Under the pieces are notes generated by a model. That model did not search any database. It was not told the origin of the DNA and was given only the letters and a program-made list of their open reading frames with translations. From Halicephalobus mephisto (taxonomy: Eukaryota; Nematoda; Chromadorea; Rhabditida; Panagrolaimidae), in NCBI GenBank assembly GCA_009193035.1, contig SWDT01000034.1, forward strand, positions 248,001 to 312,000: DNA of 64,000 nucleotides. Direction: 5' to 3'. Both the position numbers and the translations under genes were made by a program. Positions 12,261 through 24,300 of the stretch are shown here, in pieces; the first letter of the stretch is position 1; each line of letters starts with the position of its first letter.

Positions 12261-12640
12261 ATTTTTACTAAAAACGGAAATAAAGGAAACACGTGAAAAT
12301 TTCGATAAATCTCAATTAGACGGATAGCCTCATCAAAATCTTGTTTTTATTCCAGACTTGGAGTTATTTGTGGAAAATACGAAACATGTGGTTCAACTTG
12401 TAAATAATTGCATTTTTTCTAAGAACTGTCGTCCTGAAAGTCCCCAAAATTGTTTGAAAAATTTTCATCGATGTTTGAAAAAACATTTTTATTTTAAATA
12501 TTTTTTTAAACAAGTTTTACAAAATTTTTTTTTATTAAATATATATTCAAAATTCGTGTTTAATTTTTTGAAAATTTTTGTAAAAAAAAAATTGAAATGT
12601 GTAAAATTTTATATATCGAAAATTTAAAAAAAAATTAAAT
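12261..12640. other. Gap with only a doubtful open frame
   Basis: The frame at 12358-12627 follows a TATTCCAG acceptor-like site but encodes a Phe/Lys-rich string typical of AT-rich DNA. I see no domain and do not call a gene. Confidence 0.4.
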
Positions 12641-13585
12641 ATTTTTTTCGAAATTTAGCGACTTGATTTTGGAAATGTTCGTTTTCTGCTTTAATTTGAC
12701 TAATTTCAACAATTTTTTGATAATTATTTTTTTTTTCTTGTTAATTACAGTTATTTAATTAATTTTTGAAAAAAAACAAATACTTTTAAAAATCTTAAAT
12801 TTAGAAGTTTTGTAAATTTTCTCCTTTCAGAAAATCGTTTAGAAAAAATAAAATACGGATTCTGAATGAATGTTTTAAGAACTCTAAAACAATATATAAC
12901 TCATCCGAAAAGGTCACTTCTAATAAGGAGATTTTCTTAGTCAATTTTAACAATTTTTTGATAATTAGGTATATTTTTCTTGTTAATTATAGTTATTTAA
13001 TTAATTTTTCAAAAAAACAAATACTTTTAAAAATTTTCTCGTTTCAGAAGATCGTTTAAAAATAAAATACGGATTCTGAATGAATGTTTTAAGAACTCTA
13101 AAACAATATACAACTCATTCGAAAAAATTACTTCTAATAAGAAGATTTTCTTAGTCAATTTCAACAACTTTTTGATAATTAATTTTTTCGTTAATTACAG
13201 TTATTTAATTAATTTTTCAAAAAAACAAATATTTTAAAAATTTTAAATTTAGAAGTTTTCTCGTTTCAGAAGATCGTTTAAAAATAAAATACAGATTCTG
13301 AATGAATGTTTTAAGAATTTTAAAACAATATACAACTCATCCGAAAAGGTTACTTCTAATAAGGGAATTTTTTTAATCAATTTTAACAATTTTTTTGATA
13401 ATTATTTTTTTCGTTAATTACAGTTATTTAATTAATTTTTCAAAAAAACAAATATTTTTAGAAATTTTAAATTTAAAAATTTTCTCGTTTCAGATGATCG
13501 TTTAAAAAAAATAAAATACAGATTCTGAATGAATGGTTTAAGAATTTTAAAACAATATACAACTCATCCGAAAAGGTCACTCTGA
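12640..13585. repeat. ~215-bp tandem repeat, four copies
   Basis: The marker GAATGAATGTTTTAAGAA recurs near 12863, 13079, 13302 and 13529 (the last as GAATGGTTTAAG). Each unit also contains TTAATTACAGTTATTTAATT and a TTTCAG-like word, so splice predictors may be misled here. Confidence 0.65.
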
Positions 13586-15165
13586 GGAAGGGGACTTCTC
13601 TTGTGAGCTGTTTTCGATTAAACGACAAACGTCAGCTTCGGAAAATAGAATCCCATAAAACTTTTCAGAAACTTTCAGAATCTAATTGAAGAGTTTCAGA
13701 ATTTTTAAAAATTGCATAAAAATTTCTAACTTTTTTAAAATTTTATAGAATTTTTTAAAACTTTCCAAAATTCATTGAAAAATTTCGAAATTATTAAAAA
13801 TCTAAAAAATTCAAACAATTCTTAAAATTTACAAAATTCAAAAATCTCGAAAAATTTTAAATTTATAAATTTATTTAAAATTTTTAAAATTCAAAAATTT
13901 AATTTAAAATTTTTATTTTTTTTAAATTTATTTTTTTAAAATTAGTTTGGAAATAATTTTCTGAAAATTTAAAGAAATTAATTATTTTTTTCGTAAAAAT
14001 TAAAAATGAATAGTGTTACGCATGTTTTTAAACAACTTTGTAGTTTTATGGAAACTCTAGAAATTTAAATTTTTTAAATTTTTATAAATTAAAAATTTTT
14101 GTAAAAATTTGGAAAATTAAAAATTTTTGATTTTTCAAAGTTTTACAATTTCTTACTGTATTTCAAAATTTTTCATGGTATTTTTTTAATTTATAAATTT
14201 TTTTAAATTATAAATTTTTTTACATTACTGTAGTTTTGGAAAGTTCTAAAATCTAAAATTTTACAAAAATTTTAATATTTTATTGAATTCTGAAAATTTC
14301 CAAATTTTTTTAAATTCCAAAATTTCTGATTTACTGTATTTTAAAATTTTTATAAAATTGTAGAAGATTTTACAAAAATTTTAAAATTCCTAAATTTTTT
14401 TAAATTATAAATTTTTTTACATTACAGTATTTTTTGAAAGTTCTAAAATCTTTTACAATTTTATAAAAATTTTAAAATTTCATTGAATTCTGAAAATTTC
14501 TGATTTACTGTATTTTTAGAAAACTCCAGAAGGCTTCCTAAGATTCTAGGACCTTCTCAAAGATCCTCCAAAAGATTCTAAAAAACCGAAAATTTGAGAT
14601 TTTCTAAAATTTCCAAAAACTTAAAAATTCGAAAATTTACCAAATTGCAGTTAAGTAAAATTTAAATTTTTGTGTTTTTTCCAAAATCCTCGAAAACTCA
14701 AGTTTTTGTTTTTGGCACTTTGAAGTTGATTGGTCGTTGTCAGCAAAGAAGGGATTTGGAAACGAGCTATTGAGAAACAGCGACAGCAAATAAATAATGA
14801 ATTGTATTCCGGACTCAAAAGTCGGTCGTCAGAGTTTTTGAGCCATCTTAAAAGTCCTTGTTGAATTTTTTCAGGGAAATCTTTAAAAAAACAATGGACC
14901 AAAAAATAACAAAAATTATTTTTTTAAATTTCAAAAATCGATTTTTTCGGAAATCTGATAGATTTTTGAAATTTCGAAAATAAACTTTAAAATTCGCAAA
15001 TCATGAAAAATTTTTAATTTTGATTTCTGCCAGAAGATCCACGAACGCCTCAGGTACATTTAAAGTGGAATTTCTGTTCCTTTCAAAATCAGCTTCTCAA
15101 ATTACTAAATAATTACAAATTTATAAAATTAAACTATTATTTGTTCATAAACTTTTATAAAAATT
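13586..15165. other. AT-rich non-coding DNA, no feature seen
   Basis: Mostly AAATTTT-type sequence with repeated TTTACTGTATTTTAAAATT words. The minus-strand frame at 14651-14902 has a less biased composition but no splice context or recognisable domain, so it is not called. Confidence 0.4.
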
Positions 15166-15169
15166 CTTC

Positions 15170-15650
15170 GTTTTATCAAAGTTGACAGTTAAAGTTCGAG
15201 ATCAAAGTTGGCAGTTAGAGTTCAAAATCAAAGTTGGCAGATTTCAATCTTAAAAATTGGCAGTTAAAGTTCGAGATCGAATTTGGCAGTCAAAGTTCAA
15301 AATCAAAATTGGCAGTCAGAATTAGAGATCGAATTTGACAGTCAAAGTTCGAGATCACAGTTAGACATCAAAGTTAGCAGTCAAAAGTCGAAATCGAAAT
15401 TAACAGTAAAGTTAGAGATTGAAGTTGGAAGAGTTCAGTATCAACAGTTAATAGTTAATAGTTAAAGTTAGAGATTAAAGTCGATAGTTAAAGTTCAAAA
15501 TCAAAGTTAATAATCAAAGTTAAAAATTAAAATTTAAAATCAAAGTTAATAATCAAAGTTAAAAATCAAAATTTGAAATCAAAGTTAAAAATTAAAATTT
15601 AAAATCAAAGTTGACAATTATTGTTTAAAATCAAAATTGTCAGTCAGATT
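15170..15650. repeat. AAAGTTCGAGATC minisatellite
   Basis: Units of about 28-33 bp with the core AAAGTTCGAGATCAAAGTTG repeat some fifteen times, decaying to AAAGTTAAAAATCAAA at the right end. The short plus frame at 15283-15465 is a by-product. Confidence 0.6.
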
Positions 15651-16009
15651 TCGAAATTAAAAATGAAATTTTCCGTACTGAGACGACATCCACAATTTTT
15701 TTATTTCGAAAATTTATTTTATTTAAATCGATAGTTTGAATGTATTTGGATTTTTTAAATCCAAACAAAATTTGTAAGTTGTTTCTTAGCACGAAAAATT
15801 CGGATTTCGATTTTGAACTTTGATTTTCAATTTTCGTAAAACAAAACATTAAAATTTTTTTAAATTATTAAAAATATATAAAAAACAATTTTTTATAAAT
15901 TTGTAAATTTAATTTTGAAAAATTAATTCTTGATCGATTAAAAAAATTTACTAAATTTATAATTTAAAAAATGAATAAAACATCATTCGCGTCAGGACCA
16001 GCGTTTGGA

Positions 16010-18760
16010 ATTTACTTTCTGAGAATGATTATAAAGTAAAATTACTTAATAAAGATACATTGATTTGAAAACGAATAAGTTCAGAGATTTTAATAAAGTT
16101 CTTTGTTAAAAAAAGTCGTTCGTGTCAGGACCACTACTTTGAATTTTTTCTTTAAAAATTACCGAAGTAAAATTACTTAATAAAGATACATTGATCTCAA
16201 AACGAATAAGTTCAAAGATTTTAATAAAGTTCTTTGTTAAAAAAAGTCGTTCGTGTCAGGACCACTACTTTGAATTTTTTTTAAAAAAATATTGAAGAAA
16301 TCATCATATGAAAATATTTTTGTCCCGTCACTAATAATATTTAAAAGAAAAACAACAAATAAATAATAGAAAAAGAAGATATTTTTTAAGCTAAAACCAT
16401 TTTTTTAAACAAAGATTTTCGAAAAAGGTAAAAAATTAGATCTCACCACGAATTATGTTCAAAAAATTAAATAATCGAAAAAAAAAATTTTCCAGTTGAG
16501 ACCATCATTTTTTACTTTTTTTAAACAAAGATTTTCGAAAAAGTAAAAAATTAGATCTCACCACGAATTATGCTTTAAAAAAATAAATTGATAATTTAAA
16601 AAAAAATAATTTTCCAGTCGAGACCATCATTTTTTACTTTTTTTAAACAAAGATTTTCGAAAAAGGTAAATAAACCGGCGTTGATCTCACTACAGACAAA
16701 AAATAAACAGTTATTTACTAAAATAAAACAAAATATTTTTTTATCAAAAAAATCATTTGCAATTTCCATGTGAGAATAAAAAATACAAAAACAGATGAAT
16801 AAATATCCGCTGATCTCACTACGAAAAATACGTAAATGGATTTTATGAAAATAAAAATCACAAAATAATAAGCATTATTCGTATCCAAAATATTATTTAA
16901 AAATAAAAACAAAAAATTAATTGAAAAAGTAAAAATTAATCCCCACTACGAATGATTTTTAAAATACAAAAATTTAAAATCTCAGAACGAAAAAAATATT
17001 CGTGTTGAAACCAATATTTTAAATTTCTTTCCAAAAATAAAAATTAATCCCACTACGAATGATTTTTAAAATACAAAAATTTAAGATCTCAGAACGAAAG
17101 AAACATTCGTGTCGAGACTAGTATTTTAAATTTCTCTCTAAAAACAGAAAATTATAAAATAAAAAACTTTGGTCCTGTCACGAATGATTTTTAAAATACA
17201 AAAATTTAAGATCTCAGAACGAAAAAAATATTCGTGTTGAAACCAATATTTTAAATTTCTCTCTAAAAACAAAAAAAAAATGAAATAAAAATTAATCCCC
17301 ACTACGAATGATTTTTAAACTACAAAAATCTAAGATCTCAGAACGAAAAAAATATTCGTGTCGAGACCAGAATTTTAAATTTCTTTCCAAAAACAATAAA
17401 ATAAAAAATTCCGGTCCTGTCACGATTTTTAAAAATGTTTGTCAAAGTTCACGATCTTGAAACAAATAAAATATTTTTCGTTTAAAGACCATTATTCGAA
17501 ATTTATCATTGTAAAATAAAGCATAAATAACTTCCAAATGAAAAACTTAAATTTTGCTGCGAATAATGCTCAATAAAACAGTGACAAAGCTAGAGATCGA
17601 AGAATGAGTAAAAAATCATTCGTTTCAGCACCAGTACTCAAAACATCCTCTCAAAAACGAGAGCAAAAATCCTTGAGAAAGAAGGCTCATCTTACAGCAA
17701 ATAATAATCAAACAAATTAAACAAATTTATAGTTAAAAATAAAAAAAACTTTCGCATCAAGATTACAATTAAGAAATTTTCGTGTTAAGATTATAGTTAG
17801 AAAATTTTCGTGCTAAGATTACAATCAAAGAGTTTTCGTGTTAAGATTATAGTTAGAAAATTTTCGTGTTAAGATTATAATTTAAGAAAATTTTCGTGTT
17901 AAGATTATAGTTAGAGAATTTTCATGTTAAGATTACAATCAAACAGTTTTCGTGTTAAGATTATAATTTAAAAAATTTTCTCGACTACAATTTTGGATTT
18001 TTTGAAAATAAAAACATGTTTAAAAAATTAAATTTGATCTTGTGACGACTAATAATTGAACAAATCAAACAAATTTATAGTTAAAAATAAAAAAAATTTT
18101 CGTGTTAAGATCACAACTTTGGATTTCTCTTAAAATTAAAATAAAAAAATATTTAAAAAATTGAATTTGATCCTGTGACGACTAATAATTGAACAAATTT
18201 ATAACCAAAAATCGATGAAAAATTTTCACGTCAAGATTATAGTTAAAAATAAATAAAAAAAATCATTTGTCTCAGGACTATAATCCGAAACGTACTTTAG
18301 AAAAATGAAAAACAAAACAACAGCTGGAAAAAACTTGATTTTTCGCGAAAATTGTTAAAAAAATATTAAAGAATTTTACAGTCAAAAAAAATCTTTCATA
18401 TCGAGACGATAATCCTAAATATATCTTCAGAAACAAAAAATAAATAAGGTACTTAAAGGGATTTGGCCCCAAAGCGAAAAATATTTAAAGAATATTAATC
18501 AATTTCATAATTAAAGAATAATTGAAAATTTTTCGTGTCGGGATCACAATTCGAAGATTTTTTTTTCTAGATATTAAAAAATTATTTTAAAAAACCTGGT
18601 CCTAAGAAGAAAAAGGTTCAAAAAATATTAACCAATTTCATGATTAAATAATAATTTAAACTTTTTCGTGTCGGGACCATAACTTGAAATTTTTCTTCAG
18701 AAATTAAAGAATTATTTTTAAAGAAATCTAGTTCTGAAGCGAAAACTGCTTAATCATCCT
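16010..18760. repeat. Succession of related tandem arrays
   Basis: At least five arrays follow one another: a ~126-bp unit twice (16010-16280); ~115 bp three times (16380-16680); ~105-125 bp four or five times (16930-17440); ~33 bp about eight times with the core TTTTCGTGTTAAGATTATAG (17750-17980); and longer units to 18760. Most share words such as CACTACGAATGA and TTCGTGTCGAGACCA. No gene seen. Confidence 0.55.
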
Positions 18761-19089
18761 CGAACCATAAAGTTCATAAATGATGCTTCGAGATAACTTT
18801 GAAGAACTGTAGTTTGTGATGGGGGAAGTTTCTAGACTGTGCCGGTATCCTTATCAAATTTCCACGAAAGATAACGTTATTTTGACTCCTCTGTCAGCCA
18901 GGTCCGGTGAGCAAGTCAGATGTCCTCTGATTTCTGGTTTCATATTTTGTTTCACTTTTTTTACAAAAAATGTAAATTAAAAAATCAATTTCGAAAAAAA
19001 TTAAATTTTATTAAACAAATTTTTTAAATTTTCGATGTTTTTTGTTTTTATTTTTATAAAAAAATTAAATATCATAATTCAAAAAATAA

Positions 19090-19340
19090 TAAAAGTAAAA
19101 ATTTATTTTTTTTTATATATGAATTTTTAGTTTTTTAATTTTTTTTATATGAATTTTTAGTTTTTAATTTTTTTATATACAAATTTTTACTTTTAAATTT
19201 TTTTATATATGAATTTTTAGTTTTTTTAATTTTTTTTATATTAATTTTTAGTTTTTTAATTTTTTCATATACAAATTTTTAGTTTTTTTAATTTTTTATA
19301 TATGAATTTTTAGTTTTTGTATGAAAAATAAAACAACTAA
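19090..19340. repeat. ~45-bp AT minisatellite
   Basis: The unit TATATGAATTTTTAGTTTTT repeats about six times. Confidence 0.55.
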
Positions 19341-19469
19341 ATTCGTTGATTACAATTATGAGAAGAAATAAATTATATAAAATCGATTTTTATCTTTATT
19401 CATATATCAATTTTTAATTTTTAATTACTTTCTATCGATTTTTGTACTTTTTTATAAAAAACTGATGGG

Positions 19470-19860
19470 ATGTGGACTTCTAGCGAGAGAGTAGACACAA
19501 ATTTTTAACGCAGTCTTTATCCGACGATATCCATTACATATACACCAACAGTACAAAACTTGATTCCGAAATGACAAAAACCACTACCGTTCTAACAGGG
19601 ACTTTCGCGGTGGGAGTTTCTACTCAGCTTCCGTCTCTGGGATTTTCTTCAAAATTTTCATTTTCGTTTTGATCTTGATGTGGTGGGAGTTCTGGTAATG
19701 GAATAGATAAAACTTCCCAACTCACTTTTTATCCAATTACATCCATTATACATAAGCACCAACGCTGCAAAACTTGATTCTAAAAATAACACGAACTGCT
19801 ACCGCTCCAACAGGGACTTTCGCGGTGGGAGTTCCCGCTCGGCTCCACCTCAAAAATAAA
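19470..19860. repeat. Diverged ~220-bp tandem duplication
   Basis: Two copies share AACAGGGACTTTCGCGGTGG, ACATCCATTA/ATATCCATTA and CAAAACTTGATTC. It is more GC-rich than the flanks and may be a remnant of an older element. Unclassified. Confidence 0.45.
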
Positions 19861-20029
19861 ACAACTACATTAGTTGGTGACAGTGATTAAATAAAAGTGA
19901 AAAATAAACTGTAAAATCGGATTTTTAATATATTGATTTTTTGTGCATATTTATTTTTTCATGATTTTTTGCATGAAAAATAAATACAACAACAAAATCC
20001 ATCGATTTTAAAAACTAGAAAAAATTCAA

Positions 20030-20890
20030 AATAAATTGTATAAAATCGATTTTTGAATAATTTTCATATATAAATTTTTGGTTTTTACTATTATTCTATC
20101 TATTTATGAACTTTTTTACCTAAAAAATATACAAAAATAACGATATAAATTAATCTATATCATCATCAAAAAAAACCTAAAAACTTTTTAAATTTAATTT
20201 TTCGCTTTTGTTCATATATAAATTTTTAGTTTTTACTATTATTATATCTATTTATACACTTTTTTACCTAAAAAATATAAAAAAATAATGATATAAATTA
20301 ATCTATATCATCATCAAAAAAACTTAAAGTAAATTTGAAAAATTAAAGTTTTTCATCAATAATATATCAGTTTTTGATTTCTACTCTCATTTTCTCTATT
20401 TACGTGCTTTTTTGCATAAAAAATACATACAGATAATGAAATACATTGGTTTATATCATCATCAAAAAAACCAAAAAAAGTTTTTAAGATTTAATTTTTT
20501 TTCATCCGTGATATATAAATTTTTGGTTTTCATCCTTATTTTATCTATTTATGTACTTTTTTACTTTAAAAATGTATAAAAATAACGATATAAACTAATC
20601 TATATCGTAATTTTAAAAAACCTAAAAAAATTTTTAAATTTAATTTTTCGCTTTTGTTCATATATAAATTTTTGACTTTTACTCCTATTTTATCTATTTA
20701 TGTACTTTTTTACATAAAAATTATACAAAAATAACGATATAAACTAATCTATGTCGTAATTTTAAAAAACCTAAAAAAACTTTTAAATTTAATTTTTTTT
20801 TCATTCGTGATATATAAATTTTTGATTTTTACTTTTATTTTTTCCATTTATGTACTTTTTTACATAAAAAATATATAAATAAATTAAATC
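20030..20890. repeat. ~130-190 bp tandem array
   Basis: About five units carry TCTATTTATGTACTTTTTTA and AACGATATAAACTAATCTAT. The frames at 20835-21125 overlap its end and are not supported. Confidence 0.55.
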
Positions 20891-21376
20891 CACCGAGTTG
20901 AATCACGAGAAAAACAAAATTCGAAATTTTGATGCTGATCTTTCTTTCCTCATCGCCAACTGGATTGACTGGCAGGAAATCATTTGTGCTGTTTACAATT
21001 TTGATCTTGGAACGTTTTTTTTGTTTTTTGTACCCCATTTGACCTCGAAAAAAAAGTTTTTCCCGATCTTGTTTTGGGTTTCACGATTGATTATTTTTAG
21101 ATTTAAAAAATTCGGAAAATTCTAACTTCGATTAACTTTGATTTTTTGGTGACGTTTTTGATGACCAACAGTTATAAAAATAATTCATCTAAAGTACTAA
21201 CTTTAACAAGGTAAGTGAATTTTTTCGTCAAAAACGTTATCAATTTTTTCGGCCGAGATAGCGGCCTTGATTTTAGTCCTTTTTTCTTTTAGGTCCCATT
21301 GTTGATATAAAATTTAGAGTTTTCAGAACACTGAGGATACTGAGAGAAACGAATTGTCTGTTTCTAGATTTGAACC

Positions 21377-24300
21377 ATGTCAGAACCGTTTTCGCCTACC
21401 ACGTCCTTGCCTCCGGCATTTGACGAAGAAGATTATCGAAGATTTGCTGCTAATGAAAGAACACCGTTATTAGGAAGGTTGGTTAATTAGTTTCCCAACA
21501 ATAGGATTAAAATTGACATATGAGAGAACCGTATTAATGAGTTCTTAGGAAATTAAGGAAAGTTTATTCCTCCATATAAATAAAACAAAATCCATATATG
21601 AAAATTCTTCCTATTAGTCATTTTTATATAATTAAAGGAAATTTGTTTATTTTTCAACAATAGGATTAAAATTGACATATGGGGGAACCGTATTAATGAG
21701 TTCTTAGGAAATTAAGGAAAGTTTATTCCTCCATATAAATAAAACAAAAATTCATATATGAAAATTCATCCTATTAGTCATTTTTATATAATTAAGAAAA
21801 TTTGTTTATTTTTCAACAATAGGATTAAAATTGATGTGTAAAAGATCAGTGATTTTTGCATATAACTAAGAAAAATTTGTTTTTTCTTGACATTAGAAAT
21901 TCCTGTATGAAATTTAATTTTATTAAAGATTTTTTATTAGACGAGCAAAGATGATTATTTTTTTCCAAAAAGTAAGGTAAAAATTTGTATATGAAAGCTA
22001 ATCCTGTTAGGAATTTTTGTGTCAAATTTTAAAAAATTAATTTTGTCGAAAATAAGATAAAAATTCGTATTAAAATAGATTTTATTATTTTACAATTTAA
22101 AAAAGTCAATTTTTCCTAAAAAATAAAAATTTGCATATGAAATTAATTTTATTAATGATTTTGTGGATAATTGTCTCTGAATTTATTTTTCATATATGAA
22201 TTTTTTCAATAAGATGATTTTTCAGAAAATAATGCTGTAAAAAATTTATTTTTTACGTTAAAAATCGAAAATTCGAACTTTTTTATCTTTGTTAATTACT
22301 ATTTCAGTTCTCTGCATTCAATTGTGACAGATCCTGGAGAATTTACATCTTCAACTCCCAGGAATTACGGCGTCCAGTCACCCCCTCGCTCCGTCGATGG
22401 AGACGAACAAAGATCCAGAGTCCAGAACGCAAGACATGGCACCAGGAAAAGGAAAAAATTTAGAAAATCCAGAAGAGTTAACAGTGAATCTGATTTGAGG
22501 AAATTGCGAAGGTTGGTTGCAGTTCTTTATTATCAGAAAACCAAATAACTAAAAGTGGAAAATTGGTCCATAAGTGTGAAAAGTGTGAAACCAGTCTTAA
22601 GAGCCACTTTTGGTTTGCCAAGTGGCTAATGTGAAGGTTGAAAGGTTAGTAAGTGATCTCCAGTTTTGAGGATTATTGAACATTAAAATTTCCCACGAAT
22701 TTTTAGTAAAAAATTCTTAAATTCTTAAATTTTATGATTTTTTTAATTTTTTAGAAATTAGAAATTTAAAAATTTTCCAAAATTATGTTTGATTTTTAAG
22801 TTTTTTTAAATTTAATAAGAATTTTGAGAAATTTATGGAAAATTTAAAAGTTTTTAATTTCGGAGAATTCTGAAATTTCTGTTTTTTAAATTTTTTAATT
22901 TTTAGAAATTTTCAAAATTCCGTAAAATTTTTGAAATCAGAATTTAAAAAACTTTGAATCTGTTTGAAATTTTAAAAAATCTGAAAATTGATGTTGAAAG
23001 AATTTGATAATGTTAATTTTTAATTTTTATAATAATTTTAGAGTAATTTAAAATTGAAAATTTCCAAAAAATGTGTCTCAAAATGATAAGAATATTTGAT
23101 TTTTATCATTACAGTACTATAGTGGTTTTGATCGTGTTGAGAAATTTCATATTTTTAGTTTTTTGTTATTTTTCAAGATTGGATGTTGAATGTTTTGTTT
23201 ATTTCAGAACTGATTCATCGATGTTGATGATTTTTTGACTTTTTTAAAAGTGAAAATTGTTAAGTTTCAAAATTAAGACATTTAAATAGTTTTTATGTAA
23301 AATTTCCCAATGAAAATAATTAATAATTTACAAATTGGTCCCTTAGAGCGAATTTTGAAATCTGGCAACTCCACCTTGATGGATTTTTGGATATTTGTAA
23401 ATAAACAGAGCAGACAGTTTTCATCGATTTTGCTAGTGTACTTAGAGAAAGACAAACTGGACTAGTTGTGTGTCCGTGCCGCTGGGGAATAGCGAGTCCA
23501 AAAGTCGTGTCCACTCAAATGTCCAATATGCTTTGGTTATGAGTAAAAAATTGAATCAATGTAATTTTTTAAAATTTAAAGAATTTTTTGTGGAAAATTA
23601 TACTTCCGGAATTTTCTCAATTTGACCGGAAGATGACGTTTTTTGTTCCTGAAGTGTCTAATCTATGGTCGATTGCGTAATATTACGATTCTATTTAAAG
23701 GTGGTAGTTATTTTAAAAATATAGTTTTTGAAATTAAAGTTATTTTGGAAATTTTAAGAATTTAAAAAACATTTTTGAAGTTTTAGTTTTTTAAATTTGT
23801 GGAGACTTATGGAACTTTTTAGAATACTGTAGAAGGTTTTTTTGAAGTTTGTAAAAGTTAATAAAAGCTTGAACTTTTTAGAATTTTTTGAAATTGAATG
23901 AAAAGATTTTGAAATTTTAGATTTTTTGTAGGAATTTCTGGAGATTTTTAGAATTTTATTGAAGGTTCTAGAAGTTTCCGGAATTGGATGAAAAAATTCT
24001 GAGATTTTCGAAAATTTTTGTAAATTCTTTTGAAATTAAATGAAATTTTGAATTTTTTAGAATTTTCAAAAATTGATTTGAAAATTTTAACAATTTTAAT
24101 TATTTCATAATAGTTTCTCAAACTTTCTAGAATTCCATGGAAATTTTTCAAAATTCAATGAACAATTTCGAAATGAACATTTGACATTTTAAATTTTGGG
24201 ATTTTCTAGAAAATTTTTAATTTTTAAAATTTTATATTTTTTTTAAAATTTTATATTTTTTTGAAATTTTATATTTTTTTGAAATTTTATAATGGTAAAA

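Noticed and set aside
12358..12627. Frame of 89 codons after an acceptor-like TTCCAG
   Set aside because: Phe/Lys/Asn composition matches random AT-rich DNA and no partner exon is found.
12640..13585. Repeated TTTCAG words suggesting splice acceptors
   Set aside because: They recur once per ~215-bp tandem unit with no open frame behind them.
14651..14902. Minus-strand frame of 83 codons
   Set aside because: Less biased than its neighbours but without splice context, conserved motif or homology that I can recognise.
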